A stretch of 23,962 nt of DNA from JADCGM01 sp943368345 (GTDB taxonomy: Bacteria > Pseudomonadota > Alphaproteobacteria > Sphingomonadales > Sphingomonadaceae): the NCBI GenBank assembly GCA_943368345.1, contig CALRKY020000039.1, forward strand, positions 1-23,962, written 5' to 3'. Within the stretch, counting starts at the first letter, position 1. The number at the start of each line of letters is the position of its first letter. Both the position numbers and the translations under genes were made by a program. Shown in pieces: positions 15,608-22,725 of this stretch. The notes below the pieces were generated by a model that saw only the letters and a list, made by a program, of their open reading frames with translations, was not told the DNA's origin and did not search any database.

Positions 15608-16777
15608 CTACAGCCGCGTCAGGCGGCGGGTCGTTGCGAAGTCGACTGTGGCAAATATCCAATAGGCAAACCGCCAGCGAAACCGGTTCCACCGGCTGGC
15701 CAGCCGATTGTAAACCGCGAGCTTGATCGGATCGCTCTGCTGCCACTCCCGATCAAACAACGAGCGCATCCGGGCTGCGAAGTCGGCGTCGTCGATCCTG
15801 AGCATCACCTCCAGATTGAGATAAAGGCTCCGGATGTCGAAATTGCCGGACCCCATGTAGGTGATGTTGTCGATGATGATCAGCTTGGCGTGGAGTGCGG
15901 CGGGTTGAAATTCGGCGATCTGGGTGCCCTGCCGGAGCAGGCGGCCATAGGTGGACCAGGCGGCGGCACGGGACAGCGCAACATCGGTCTTGCCGGCATT
16001 GATCAACCGGGCCGCCCCGCGCTCCGCGATATCGCCGATCAGGGCGATGAAGCGCCGGTTCGGAGCAAAATAGGCCATCATCATGTCGAGCTGCCTGCCG
16101 GAGCGGAAATCACTCTGGACCCGTCGTGCATAGGGGCTGAGACGGCGCGACGGCCCGCCGAAGACCCAGCGGACCCGCTGGTCGGCATCCGCCGTCACCA
16201 CAGGGATCAGACGCCGCAGTGAAAACAGCGAGATGCGGTCACGGATGATCCAGGCGAACAGCCGGTCAAAATACAAGGCCAGCTGGGCTACTGCCTCCCC
16301 CGACACGATAAGGCCCAGGTCCCGCCAGCTGTCGGTACGCGCCGGGTCAAAATAGGGGTCGGCAATGTTGAAGCCACCGATCATCGCGGTCCGACCGTCG
16401 GCAATGGCGAGCTTTTGGTGATTGCGCAGGACATAGTTGCGGCCCCAGCGCGGATGGAACCGGCAGAACCGCGCCCCGGCGTTGATCAGCGGCTGGAAAA
16501 AACTGTCTGAGGCATCCGAACTGCCAAAGCCGTCAACAGCGAGATGAACCCGCGCCCCGCGCCCGCAGGCCGCGATCAATGCATCCCGTACCTCGGTCCC
16601 GATCCGGTCCGCTGCGAACTGATAATAGAATAACCGCAGGCTGGTGGTTGCCCCGGCGATCAGCTGCAGCAGCGCACTTCGGCCCTGCGCCCCGTCCAGC
16701 AGCAGCCGCAAGTCATGGCCCGCAACTTGCGTCGCGGTTTCCGTCAGCAAGGGGGTGGCTGCGGTCTCATCGCTCAT
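15608..16777 (-). CDS. Phospholipase D-like / cardiolipin synthase family protein
   Basis: A 389-residue protein with two HKD motifs: NHQKLAIAD (His120, Lys122, Asp127) followed by GRTAMIGGFN, and LHAKLIIID (His296, Lys298, Asp303) followed by NITYMGSGNFD. Two such halves form one active site in phosphatidyltransferases and phospholipase D enzymes. The N-terminal transmembrane segments of classical ClsA are absent, so it is closer to ClsB-type proteins; cardiolipin synthesis is probable but not certain. ATG 16777 is preferred to the ATG at 16852 because AAGG lies five bases upstream and the extra N-terminus is Arg-rich and unlike a coding start. It is divergent from the PuuD-type gene. Confidence 0.9.
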   Translation of the reverse strand: MSDETAATPLLTETATQVAGHDLRLLLDGAQGRSALLQLIAGATTSLRLFYYQFAADRIGTEVRDALIAACGRGARVHLAVDGFGSSDASDSFFQPLINAGARFCRFHPRWGRNYVLRNHQKLAIADGRTAMIGGFNIADPYFDPARTDSWRDLGLIVSGEAVAQLALYFDRLFAWIIRDRISLFSLRRLIPVVTADADQRVRWVFGGPSRRLSPYARRVQSDFRSGRQLDMMMAYFAPNRRFIALIGDIAERGAARLINAGKTDVALSRAAAWSTYGRLLRQGTQIAEFQPAALHAKLIIIDNITYMGSGNFDIRSLYLNLEVMLRIDDADFAARMRSLFDREWQQSDPIKLAVYNRLASRWNRFRWRFAYWIFATVDFATTRRLTRL

Positions 16778-16872
16778 ATCCACCTTGTAACGGTTGCGGG
16801 GCGATTGCGCTCCGCTTATCCTTGACCTTCGGCGCGGCGCGTTGCCGCGCATCTGGGTGAGGGGACAAGACG

Positions 16873-17448
16873 ATGAAGCTACTGGAAAATGTCAGCTGGG
16901 CATTCATGTTCGGTGTGGTGCTGATGGCGAGTTTGGTGTTCACCTCCCATGGAACCTCGCTCGATGTGGCTTGGGCAACGGCATTTCTTCGGACGATTCA
17001 CACATTTTTCGGCATCGTCTGGATCGGCCTGCTCTATTATTTCAACCTGGTGCAGATACCGACGATGCCCAGCGTTCCGGCAGAGCTGAAGCCGGGTGTC
17101 ACCAAATATATCGCTCCGGCGGCGCTGTTCTATTTCCGCTGGGCAGCCCTTGGTACCGTGATCGTCGGGGTCACGCTTGCGGCGCATCTCGGCTATCTCG
17201 TTGAGGCGTTGACCTTCCAGCCGGGCTTCTGGCTGATCGGCATGGGCATGTGGCTCGGTCTGATCATGGCCGCCAATGTCTGGTTCGTTATCTGGCCGAA
17301 CCAGAAGAAGGCGCTTGGCATTGTCGAGGTGGACGCCGCGGCAAAGGCCGCCGCCGCCCGCACCGCCATGCTGTTCAGCCGGACGAACTTCGTGCTGTCG
17401 CTGCCGATGCTCTATGCGATGACCATGTACCAATCGCTGCCATATTGA
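16873..17448 (+). CDS. PuuD/Urate_ox_N-type membrane protein lacking the cytochrome c domain
   Basis: A 191-residue membrane protein with about four or five hydrophobic segments. The block FLRTIHTFFGIVWIGLLYY, followed by VQIPTMP, and later VWFVIWPNQKKALG match the membrane part of PuuD-type urate hydroxylases. PuuD of known purine degraders also has a C-terminal cytochrome c domain, which is absent here; no CxxCH occurs. No other purine-catabolic genes are present, so a role in urate oxidation is doubtful. GAGGGG precedes the ATG by about eight bases. The RNase H-fold-like gene begins 6 bp downstream. Confidence 0.8.
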   Translation: MKLLENVSWAFMFGVVLMASLVFTSHGTSLDVAWATAFLRTIHTFFGIVWIGLLYYFNLVQIPTMPSVPAELKPGVTKYIAPAALFYFRWAALGTVIVGVTLAAHLGYLVEALTFQPGFWLIGMGMWLGLIMAANVWFVIWPNQKKALGIVEVDAAAKAAAARTAMLFSRTNFVLSLPMLYAMTMYQSLPY

Positions 17449-17454
17449 TCCCAA

Positions 17455-18327
17455 TTGCGCCGGTTCAGTCAGTTCGCTTGCATTGACTGGTCCGGCGCGC
17501 TGGGTGCGCGTCAGGCGGGGATTGCCGTTGCCATCTGCGGGGAGGGAGATGCCGCTCCGCAGCTGGTCCAGCTGACCGGTGGCTGGTCGCGGGCGGCTGT
17601 GCTCGACTGGTTGACGCAGCAGGCCGGTTCACATTCGGACCTGCTGATCGGGATCGATTTTTCGCCGTCGCTGCCTTTTGACCCGGACCACGGGTTTTTC
17701 CCCGGTTGGGACGTCCCGCCACGCAACGGTCCCGAGCTTTGGCACTTTGTCGATGCCCTTTGCGTCGCGGATGCGCATTTTGCGGCTTCCGCCTTTGTCG
17801 ATCACCCGGAGGCCAGCCGCTATTTCCGCCGCAGCAATGGCCGGCGCGGGGACCGGTTCGCCGGAACGACGGGGGCGTTTCGGCAGGTGGAACTGCGCTG
17901 CAGGACGGGCGGTTTTGGCCCGGCGCAAAGCTGTTTCAATCTGGTTGGCGCGGCCCAGGTCGGCAAATCCAGCCTGACCGGCATGCGCGTCCTGAACCGG
18001 TTGGGCGGTGTCATCCCGCTATGGCCATTCCATGCGATTGGCAGCACCGGGCCAGCGCTGGTCGAGATTTACACCAGCGTTGCCGCACGCGCAGCAGGGG
18101 TCATTGGCGGCAGCAAAATGCGGGACGGTGCGGCGCTGGACCGGGCGCTCGGAGCGCTTCAAACCCGCCCGCACGGTGCGTTACGACGCTATGATGATCA
18201 CAGCACCGATGCCATCCTGACGGCGGCCTGGTTGCGTCATGTTGCAGACACCCCACGGCTATGGTCACCCCCAGGCCTCAGCCCGGCGATTGCCAGCACC
18301 GAAGGCTGGACGTTTGGGATTCACTAG
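17455..18327 (+). CDS. Putative RNase H-fold (DUF429-like) protein
   Basis: A 290-residue soluble protein starting at TTG 17455, 6 bp after the previous stop; no clear ribosome binding site is visible. Acidic residues sit where an RNase H-like fold needs them: CIDWSG at about residues 9-14, LLIGIDFSPSLPF at about 63-75, and a C-terminal DDHSTDAILTAAWLRH. The middle contains NGRRGDRFAGTTGAFRQVE and a strand-rich segment. The family assignment is based on this pattern only; nuclease activity is not shown for it and the substrate is unknown. It may be cotranscribed with the membrane protein upstream. Confidence 0.65.
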   Translation: MRRFSQFACIDWSGALGARQAGIAVAICGEGDAAPQLVQLTGGWSRAAVLDWLTQQAGSHSDLLIGIDFSPSLPFDPDHGFFPGWDVPPRNGPELWHFVDALCVADAHFAASAFVDHPEASRYFRRSNGRRGDRFAGTTGAFRQVELRCRTGGFGPAQSCFNLVGAAQVGKSSLTGMRVLNRLGGVIPLWPFHAIGSTGPALVEIYTSVAARAAGVIGGSKMRDGAALDRALGALQTRPHGALRRYDDHSTDAILTAAWLRHVADTPRLWSPPGLSPAIASTEGWTFGIH

Positions 18328-18369
18328 CTTGCCTTCCTTCTGAGCGTCCTTGTCGCTACAGGATGCGCG

Positions 18370-18747
18370 ATGCCGTCCCTTGTTCTGGTCATGATCGGCG
18401 GTGCCCTGGGTGCCGGCCTACGCTTCTTGTTTGGTGAGGCGGCGACACGTGCGCTCGGCACGGCGTTCCCGTGGGGAACCTGGGGGGTCAACCTGATCGG
18501 GGGGCTGGCAATGGGCCTGCTGGTTGGCCTGCTGGCGCGAACCTCCGACGGCAGCGAGGATTTGCGACTGCTGCTCGGCGTCGGTGTGCTCGGCGGCTTC
18601 ACGACCTTTTCGGCCTTTTCGCTGGAGGCCTATGCAATGATCGTGCGCGGGGAGGCGGTGCTTGCTGGGGCCTATGCCATGTCCTCGGTCGTCGGGTCTG
18701 TCATTATGTTGTGGGCGGGAATTGCGCTCGCCCGGAGTTTGCCATGA
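18370..18747 (+). CDS. crcB: CrcB/Fluc fluoride ion channel
   Basis: A 125-residue protein with four transmembrane segments. Family signatures are GGALGAGLRF near the N-terminus, WGTWGVNLIGG with the conserved Asn, and GGFTTFSAFSLE containing the pore-lining Phe and Thr/Ser. Dual-topology dimers export fluoride and protect against fluoride toxicity. AGGA lies six bases before the ATG. Only 42 bp separate it from the upstream gene, too short for a fluoride riboswitch. Its stop overlaps the start of the pseudouridine synthase gene (ATGA). Confidence 0.95.
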   Translation: MPSLVLVMIGGALGAGLRFLFGEAATRALGTAFPWGTWGVNLIGGLAMGLLVGLLARTSDGSEDLRLLLGVGVLGGFTTFSAFSLEAYAMIVRGEAVLAGAYAMSSVVGSVIMLWAGIALARSLP

Positions 18748-19838
18748 GCCGTGAATTTACCGTGACCGCCAATGATGACGGGGTCCGGCTCGACCGCTGG
18801 TTCAAGCGGAATATGCCGACGGTCAGCTTCAATCTGGTGTCGCGCTGGGCCCGAACCGGGCAGCTGCGGATTGACGGCAAACGGGCTGATCCGGGGGACC
18901 GGGTGACCGAGGGCCAGGTGCTGCGCCTGCCGCCAGAGGAATCGACAGCGCCCGCCGCCATTGCCCGGATGGCGGTGGACAGACCGCGCGCGCCGCTGAG
19001 CGAAGACCAGATTGCCTTTGCCCAGAGTCTGGTGATCCACCGCGATTCGCAGGCCATTGTGATCAACAAGCCGCCGGGGCTGGCGACGCAGGGCGGCACC
19101 GCGACCACCGAACATGTCGACGGTCTGCTTGATGCGTTGATCTTTGACGGCGCCAGCCGCCCGAAATTGGTACACCGGCTCGACAAGGACACCTCGGGCG
19201 TCCTGCTGCTGGCGCGGACCACACGCGCGGCGGCATTTTTCTCCAAGTCCTTTTCCAGCCGAACGGCGCGCAAGGCTTATTGGGCGCTGGTGACCGGGGT
19301 GCCGTCGCCCGAGCACGGCGTCATTGACGCGCCACTCGCCAAGCAGCCCGGATCGGGCGGCGAGAAAATGCACATTGATGAGGAAGCTGGGCTGGCCGCC
19401 AAGACCAAATACCGGACGGTCGAACGGGCGGGCAACAGCACGGTCTGGCTGGAATTTCAGCCGATGACCGGCCGCACCCACCAGATCCGCGTTCATGCTG
19501 CCGGGATCGGGCACCCGATTGTCGGTGACGGCAAATATGGTGGCCGCGAGTCGTTTCTGACCGGCGGGATCAGCCGCAAATTGCACCTGCACGCCCGCAG
19601 GCTGGTGATCGAGCATCCCGACGGCGGCATGCTCGATGTGACGGCACCGCTGCCGACCCATATTGCCGAAAGTTTTGCGACCTTGGGCTTTCAGCTCGAA
19701 AGTGGCGACGCCTTGCCGCTCGACGAGATCAAGTTCCGCGATACGCCCGAAGGTCAGATCAAAGCAGCTGCGGCAGAAGCCAAGTCCCGCCGCAAGGCCC
19801 GCAAAGGCGAACGCCGCTCCCGGCGGCGTCCGGAGTGA
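18744..19838 (+). CDS. RluC/RluD-type 23S rRNA pseudouridine synthase
   Basis: A 364-residue RluA-family enzyme. An S4 RNA-binding domain at about residues 10-70 (RLDRWFKRNMP...QLRIDGKRADPGDRV) precedes the catalytic domain with HRLDKDTSGVLLLA at 144-157; Asp147 is the catalytic nucleophile. A later block, MTGRTHQIRVHAAGIGHPIVGD, is also typical. The C-terminus is a basic tail rich in Arg and Lys. It isomerises uridines in 23S rRNA, probably the RluC positions. The start ATG 18744 lies in the crcB stop with GGAG seven bases upstream; a longer open frame upstream overlaps crcB and is not used. Confidence 0.95.
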   Translation: MSREFTVTANDDGVRLDRWFKRNMPTVSFNLVSRWARTGQLRIDGKRADPGDRVTEGQVLRLPPEESTAPAAIARMAVDRPRAPLSEDQIAFAQSLVIHRDSQAIVINKPPGLATQGGTATTEHVDGLLDALIFDGASRPKLVHRLDKDTSGVLLLARTTRAAAFFSKSFSSRTARKAYWALVTGVPSPEHGVIDAPLAKQPGSGGEKMHIDEEAGLAAKTKYRTVERAGNSTVWLEFQPMTGRTHQIRVHAAGIGHPIVGDGKYGGRESFLTGGISRKLHLHARRLVIEHPDGGMLDVTAPLPTHIAESFATLGFQLESGDALPLDEIKFRDTPEGQIKAAAAEAKSRRKARKGERRSRRRPE

Positions 19839-19852
19839 GTGTTCGGAAGCTT

Positions 19853-19979
19853 CCTCCCCTCCCAAGAAGGGAGGGGCGAGTCGCGATAGCGACCGGGGGA
19901 GGGTCAACCGGCTTTCTACCCGCCCCCGTCGGTTCGCCTTGGGCTCTCCGTCGCCCCGCCCTGCAAGGGCGGGGAGGTA
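19853..19979. repeat. GC-rich palindromic intergenic repeat
   Basis: About 127 bp made of hairpins: CCCCTCCC-aagaa-GGGAGGGG (19856-19876), GTCGC-gata-GCGAC (19880-19893) and CCCCGCCCT-gca-AGGGCGGGG (19954-19974, perfect 9-bp stem). The order of parts resembles the glyS insert. It separates the pseudouridine synthase and PaiB-type genes, and its final GGAGG (19973-19977) is nine bases from the next start codon. Confidence 0.85.
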
Positions 19980-19986
19980 GGTAAGC

Positions 19987-20574
19987 ATGCACCCCGATTC
20001 CCGTTTTGCCTGGGCCGACCGTGACGAACTGCTCGCGTTCATCTCCGATGTGTCGTTTGCGCATATATTTGCGCAATCGTCGGCAGGGCCGGTCGTCGCC
20101 CATGCGCCGGTGGTTGTGACAGCGGATGGCAACCTGCAATTTCATCTCGCCCGCCGCAACCGGGCAGTCGCGCTGCTTGACGGGCTGACGGCGGCGGCCA
20201 GCATTGCCGGGCCGAACGCCTATATCAGCCCCGATTGGTACGGGACGGATGATCAGGTGCCGACCTGGAACTATCTGGCGGTTGAAGCGACGGGACCGGT
20301 GCGGCGTCTGACCGATGACGAACTGGTGGTGCAGGTCGATGCCTTGTCGGCAGTGCATGAGGCGCGGTTGCTGCCGAAGCTGCCCTGGACGCGGGCGAAA
20401 ATGTCGGCGGGGCGGTTCGAGGCGATGACGAAGGCCATCATTGGCTTTGAACTGACAGTGACGTCGCTCAGCGGTACCCGCAAACTTGGGCAGAACAAGT
20501 CCGCGTCGGAGCGGCAGGGGGCGATTGATGCGCTGGGCACGCATCCGGTCGCGGCACTGATGGCCGGCCAATGA
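19987..20574 (+). CDS. FMN-binding negative transcriptional regulator family protein (PaiB-type)
   Basis: A 195-residue protein of the PaiB / FMN-binding split-barrel family. Characteristic stretches are the N-terminal FISDVSFAHIFAQ, HAPVVVTADGNLQFHLARRN, the central AYISPDWYGTDDQVPTWNYLAVEATG, and the C-terminal TSLSGTRKLGQNKS. Despite the family name many members may be flavin-dependent enzymes or oxidative-stress proteins, so regulatory function is uncertain. The ribosome binding site GGAGG comes from the end of the upstream palindromic repeat. Its stop overlaps the start of the phosphatase gene by 4 bp, so it heads a tightly coupled four-gene unit. Confidence 0.93.
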   Translation: MHPDSRFAWADRDELLAFISDVSFAHIFAQSSAGPVVAHAPVVVTADGNLQFHLARRNRAVALLDGLTAAASIAGPNAYISPDWYGTDDQVPTWNYLAVEATGPVRRLTDDELVVQVDALSAVHEARLLPKLPWTRAKMSAGRFEAMTKAIIGFELTVTSLSGTRKLGQNKSASERQGAIDALGTHPVAALMAGQ

Positions 20575-21227
20575 TCCGGCTCGCCGTCTTCGATTGCGAT
20601 GGGACACTGGTTGATAGCCAGGCCAATATCCTGCGCGCCATGGAGCATAGTTTTGCCGATCACCGGCTCGATCCGCCCTGCCGCCATGCGACGCGGCGGA
20701 TTGTCGGGTTGAGCCTGCATGAAGCGATGCAGGTTTTGCACCCGGATGGCGATGACCATCTGCACCGGTCGATGACCGAGAGTTTCAAGGGCGCGTTTCA
20801 AGGGTTGCGGGCGCAGGGCATGATCGAGGAGCCGCTGTATCCGGGTGTCGCCGAAGGGTTGGCGGCGCTGTCGGCGCGGGGCTGGTTGCTCGGTGTTGCG
20901 ACCGGGAAGTCGGACCGGGGGCTGGCGCTGTGCCTTCAACATCACGGCATCGCGGCGCAGTTTGTCACGCTGCAAACCGCCGACCGCCATCCGTCGAAAC
21001 CGCACCCGGCGATGCTGGCCGCGGCGATGGCGGAGGCCGGGGCCGACCCGGCGCAAACCGTGATGATCGGCGATACCAGTTTCGATATGGAAATGGCGGT
21101 GGCCGCCGGGGCAACCGCCATTGGGGTCGATTGGGGCTATCATGATGCCGAGGAACTGACCGAGGCGGGAGCCCGGCATGTTGCGCTCGATTTTGCTGAT
21201 CTGCTGAACCGGCTGGAGGACCTATGA
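20571..21227 (+). CDS. HAD-superfamily hydrolase (phosphoglycolate phosphatase-like)
   Basis: A 218-residue HAD phosphatase. Motif I is FDCDGTLVDS with nucleophile Asp8 and acid Asp10; motif II is in LGVATGKSDRG; motif III contains the Lys in HPSKPHP; motif IV is MIGDTSFDMEMAVAAGA. A helical cap lies between motifs I and II, as in the Gph/beta-phosphoglucomutase group. It hydrolyses a small phosphorylated metabolite; phosphoglycolate is the usual guess. The gene overlaps both neighbours by 4 bp and sits directly before genes ending with the ATP12 chaperone, an order I associate with sphingomonads. Confidence 0.93.
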   Translation: MIRLAVFDCDGTLVDSQANILRAMEHSFADHRLDPPCRHATRRIVGLSLHEAMQVLHPDGDDHLHRSMTESFKGAFQGLRAQGMIEEPLYPGVAEGLAALSARGWLLGVATGKSDRGLALCLQHHGIAAQFVTLQTADRHPSKPHPAMLAAAMAEAGADPAQTVMIGDTSFDMEMAVAAGATAIGVDWGYHDAEELTEAGARHVALDFADLLNRLEDL

Positions 21228-21433
21228 GCAACCCTGATCCTGCCAAGAACCGTGTTTTGGCCCTGCTTCTGCTCCGGCTTGGCGGGGCCGTCGTCCTCGG
21301 AACCGGCGTTACCCGCTGGGTGAAGGGCGGCGGCGAGCCGGACCCCGTGGCGGCAGTGATCATGTTGTTGGGGGCCGTGCTGCTGCTGGTCATTCCGATG
21401 GTGCTCATCCGGCGCTGGAAGGGGTCGGCGTGA
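21224..21433 (+). CDS. Small two-segment membrane protein, unknown function
   Basis: A 69-residue protein with two hydrophobic stretches at about 10-28 and 43-62, separated by a GGGEPDP turn, and a basic C-terminus RRWKG. I do not recognise a named family. The ATG overlaps the stop of the phosphatase gene (ATGA) and its own stop overlaps the GTG start of the ATP12 gene, so the coupling on both sides supports a real gene. A membrane location next to an F1-ATPase assembly factor may be relevant, but this is only context. Confidence 0.8.
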   Translation: MSNPDPAKNRVLALLLLRLGGAVVLGTGVTRWVKGGGEPDPVAAVIMLLGAVLLLVIPMVLIRRWKGSA

Positions 21434-22128
21434 AGCGATTCTACGTGACGGTTGCTGTCGTTGAGGCTGACGACGGGTTCGGACTTCAGCTTGATGGCCG
21501 ACCGGTCCGGACCCCGATGCGAGCGTTGCTGACCGTCCCGACCGCGGGCTTGGCGGAGGCGATGGCCGACGAATGGCGGGTGCAGGGTGACCAGATTGAC
21601 CCGCGCAGCATGCCGCTGACCGGATTGGGCAATGCTGCGATTGACCGGGTTCTGCCCGATCCGGCAGGCTTTGCCGCGTCGCTGCTGCCCTATGCCGATT
21701 CCGATGTGCTGCTGTACCGCGCCGCTGAGCCGGAGGGGCTGGCCCAACGTCAGATCAGTCGGTGGAACCCGATCCTCGATTGGGCGGAGCGGCGCTACGG
21801 TGTGGAGTTCGTGCCGGTGGTCGGCATCGTGCACCGGTCGCAGCCACCCGCAACATTGTCAAAGCTCGCTGCGGCGCTCGGTGCACTGGATGCGTACCGG
21901 CTGGTGGCAATGCAGCCACTGGTGACGATCACCGGGTCCTTGGTGATCGCCTTGGCGCTGGAACAGGGGGCATTGTCGGAGGACGCGGCCTGGACGGCCA
22001 GCGAACTCGACGAACTCTATCAGGTTGAACATTGGGGCGAGGATGATCTGGCCACCCAGGCCCGTCAGCACCGCCAAAAGACGTTCGTGGCGGCGCTGCG
22101 GTTTTTTAGGTTGCTGTGTCCGAGCTGA
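21430..22128 (+). CDS. ATP12-family F1-ATPase assembly chaperone
   Basis: A 232-residue protein of the ATP12 family, known in mitochondria and alphaproteobacteria. It binds the F1 alpha subunit during assembly of ATP synthase. Typical stretches are GFGLQLDGRPVRTPMRALLTVP near the N-terminus, the central PLTGLGNAAIDRV and YADSDVLLYRA, and WNPILDWAERRYGVEF. The C-terminal QVEHWGEDDLATQARQ is also characteristic. The start is GTG, overlapping the previous stop (GTGA). Length is near normal. It closes the coupled gene unit; the final 23 bp overlap a remnant of a convergent gene. Confidence 0.94.
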   Translation: MKRFYVTVAVVEADDGFGLQLDGRPVRTPMRALLTVPTAGLAEAMADEWRVQGDQIDPRSMPLTGLGNAAIDRVLPDPAGFAASLLPYADSDVLLYRAAEPEGLAQRQISRWNPILDWAERRYGVEFVPVVGIVHRSQPPATLSKLAAALGALDAYRLVAMQPLVTITGSLVIALALEQGALSEDAAWTASELDELYQVEHWGEDDLATQARQHRQKTFVAALRFFRLLCPS

Positions 22129-22210
22129 GGAACCAGCGGGTCATGACATAGCCACAAGCGGTCAAGGCAATCAGTTCGCCGATCTGTTTTCTGACTTCCT
22201 CACCATCGAA
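22106..22210 (-). pseudogene. C-terminal remnant of a truncated gene
   Basis: On the minus strand a 34-codon frame ends at TAA (22106-22108). It reads FDGEEVRKQIGELIALTACG, then YVMTRWFLSSDTAT. The helical, amphipathic look and host-like codons suggest the true C-terminus of a protein. There is no start codon; the frame is cut at its upstream side exactly where the repeat cluster begins (22208), just beyond which a stop appears in frame. I cannot name the parent protein. A chance open frame cannot be excluded at this length. Confidence 0.4.
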
Positions 22211-22288
22211 TTACGATGACAATCTTGCAATGTCACCGTAAATTCGAGGGATGTAGCTGGAGAGTTAAGTGCACTGTCACCGTAATTC
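22208..22288. repeat. Left cluster of short repeats
   Basis: Two units are present. At 22208-22245, GAATTACGATGACA faces TGTCACCGTAAATTC across nine bases, an inverted repeat with one mismatch and one extra base. At 22259-22288 is one full copy of the direct repeat, GGAGAGTTAAG, TGCACTGTCACCGTAATTC. Both units share TGTCACCGTAATTC with the right cluster and have the same orientation as it. Confidence 0.85.
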
Positions 22289-22300
22289 AGGAGCCAGTAA

Positions 22301-22519
22301 ATGTATCAACGAGCCGTTATTGGCATCGTGAAGTCAATTTTCGTCGCAGCCTGCGTGTTTGCGCTTGTTTGGACCGCTCTGGCAGTGCTCGATTTTTGGC
22401 TTAAGTTAGGGTGGGGCTTTAAAGTCGATGAGATTTGGGCTGGGCCGCTGCTTGGGTTATTGGCATTTGCCGGTGTTCGATTTGTGAACTTCGTGGCCAG
22501 AATCATGGCTAAGTTTTGA
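22301..22519 (+). CDS. Small membrane protein between repeat clusters, unknown function
   Basis: A 72-residue protein with two hydrophobic segments (about 8-30 and 46-65) and a charged loop LKLGWGFKVDEIW between them; the C-terminus is RIMAKF. AGGAG lies seven bases before ATG 22301, directly after the last base of the left repeat, which supports translation and suggests any promoter lies in the repeat. GC content is visibly lower than in the operon upstream. No family is recognised. It is flanked by direct repeats on both sides like cargo of a small mobile unit. Confidence 0.6.
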   Translation: MYQRAVIGIVKSIFVAACVFALVWTALAVLDFWLKLGWGFKVDEIWAGPLLGLLAFAGVRFVNFVARIMAKF

Positions 22520-22585
22520 GCGGAACGACAGTAGAGCGCGCCGGGGAGCGGCTGACCCGGGCCTGCGACAATGACGCCTATGCCT

Positions 22586-22725
22586 GGAGTTAAGTGCACT
22601 GTCACCGTAATTCCGTAATTCCGAGAGTTAAGTGCACTGTCACCGTAATTCTGGAGAGTTAAGTGCACTGTCACCGTAATTCGATGACAATCTTGCAATG
22701 TCACCGTAATTCGTCACCGTAATTC
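22586..22725. repeat. Right cluster of 28-30-bp direct repeats
   Basis: Head-to-tail units with consensus GAGAGTTAAGTGCACTGTCA then CCGTAATTC: 22586-22613, 22623-22651 and 22653-22682. A variant unit, GATGACAATCTTGCAATGTC then ACCGTAATTC (22683-22712), also occurs in the left cluster at 22216-22245. Partial copies are at 22614-22621 (CGTAATTC) and 22713-22725 (GTCACCGTAATTC). Spacers of 0-9 bases are far too short for CRISPR. The stop codon of the lipoprotein gene overlaps the final base. Confidence 0.9.

Noticed and set aside
18328..18369. Fluoride riboswitch upstream of crcB
   Set aside because: Only 42 bp are available and no pseudoknot-like pattern of that riboswitch class is visible.
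18471..18743. N-terminal extension of the pseudouridine synthase
   Set aside because: The extended frame overlaps crcB out of frame and reads low-complexity Gly/Ala/Arg; ATG 18744 has a ribosome binding site and begins at the normal S4 domain position.
18672..20132. 486-codon minus-strand open frame
   Set aside because: It is antisense to crcB and the pseudouridine synthase and crosses the palindromic repeat; no recognisable domain.
22306..22704. 132-codon minus-strand open frame across the repeat region
   Set aside because: Its repetitive product (VTVHLTL-like units) is a translation of the direct repeats and it runs antisense to the better supported 22301-22519 gene.
22586..22725. CRISPR array
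   Set aside because: The repeats are 28-30 bp but spacers are 0-9 bases, units are partial or variant, and no cas genes are present.
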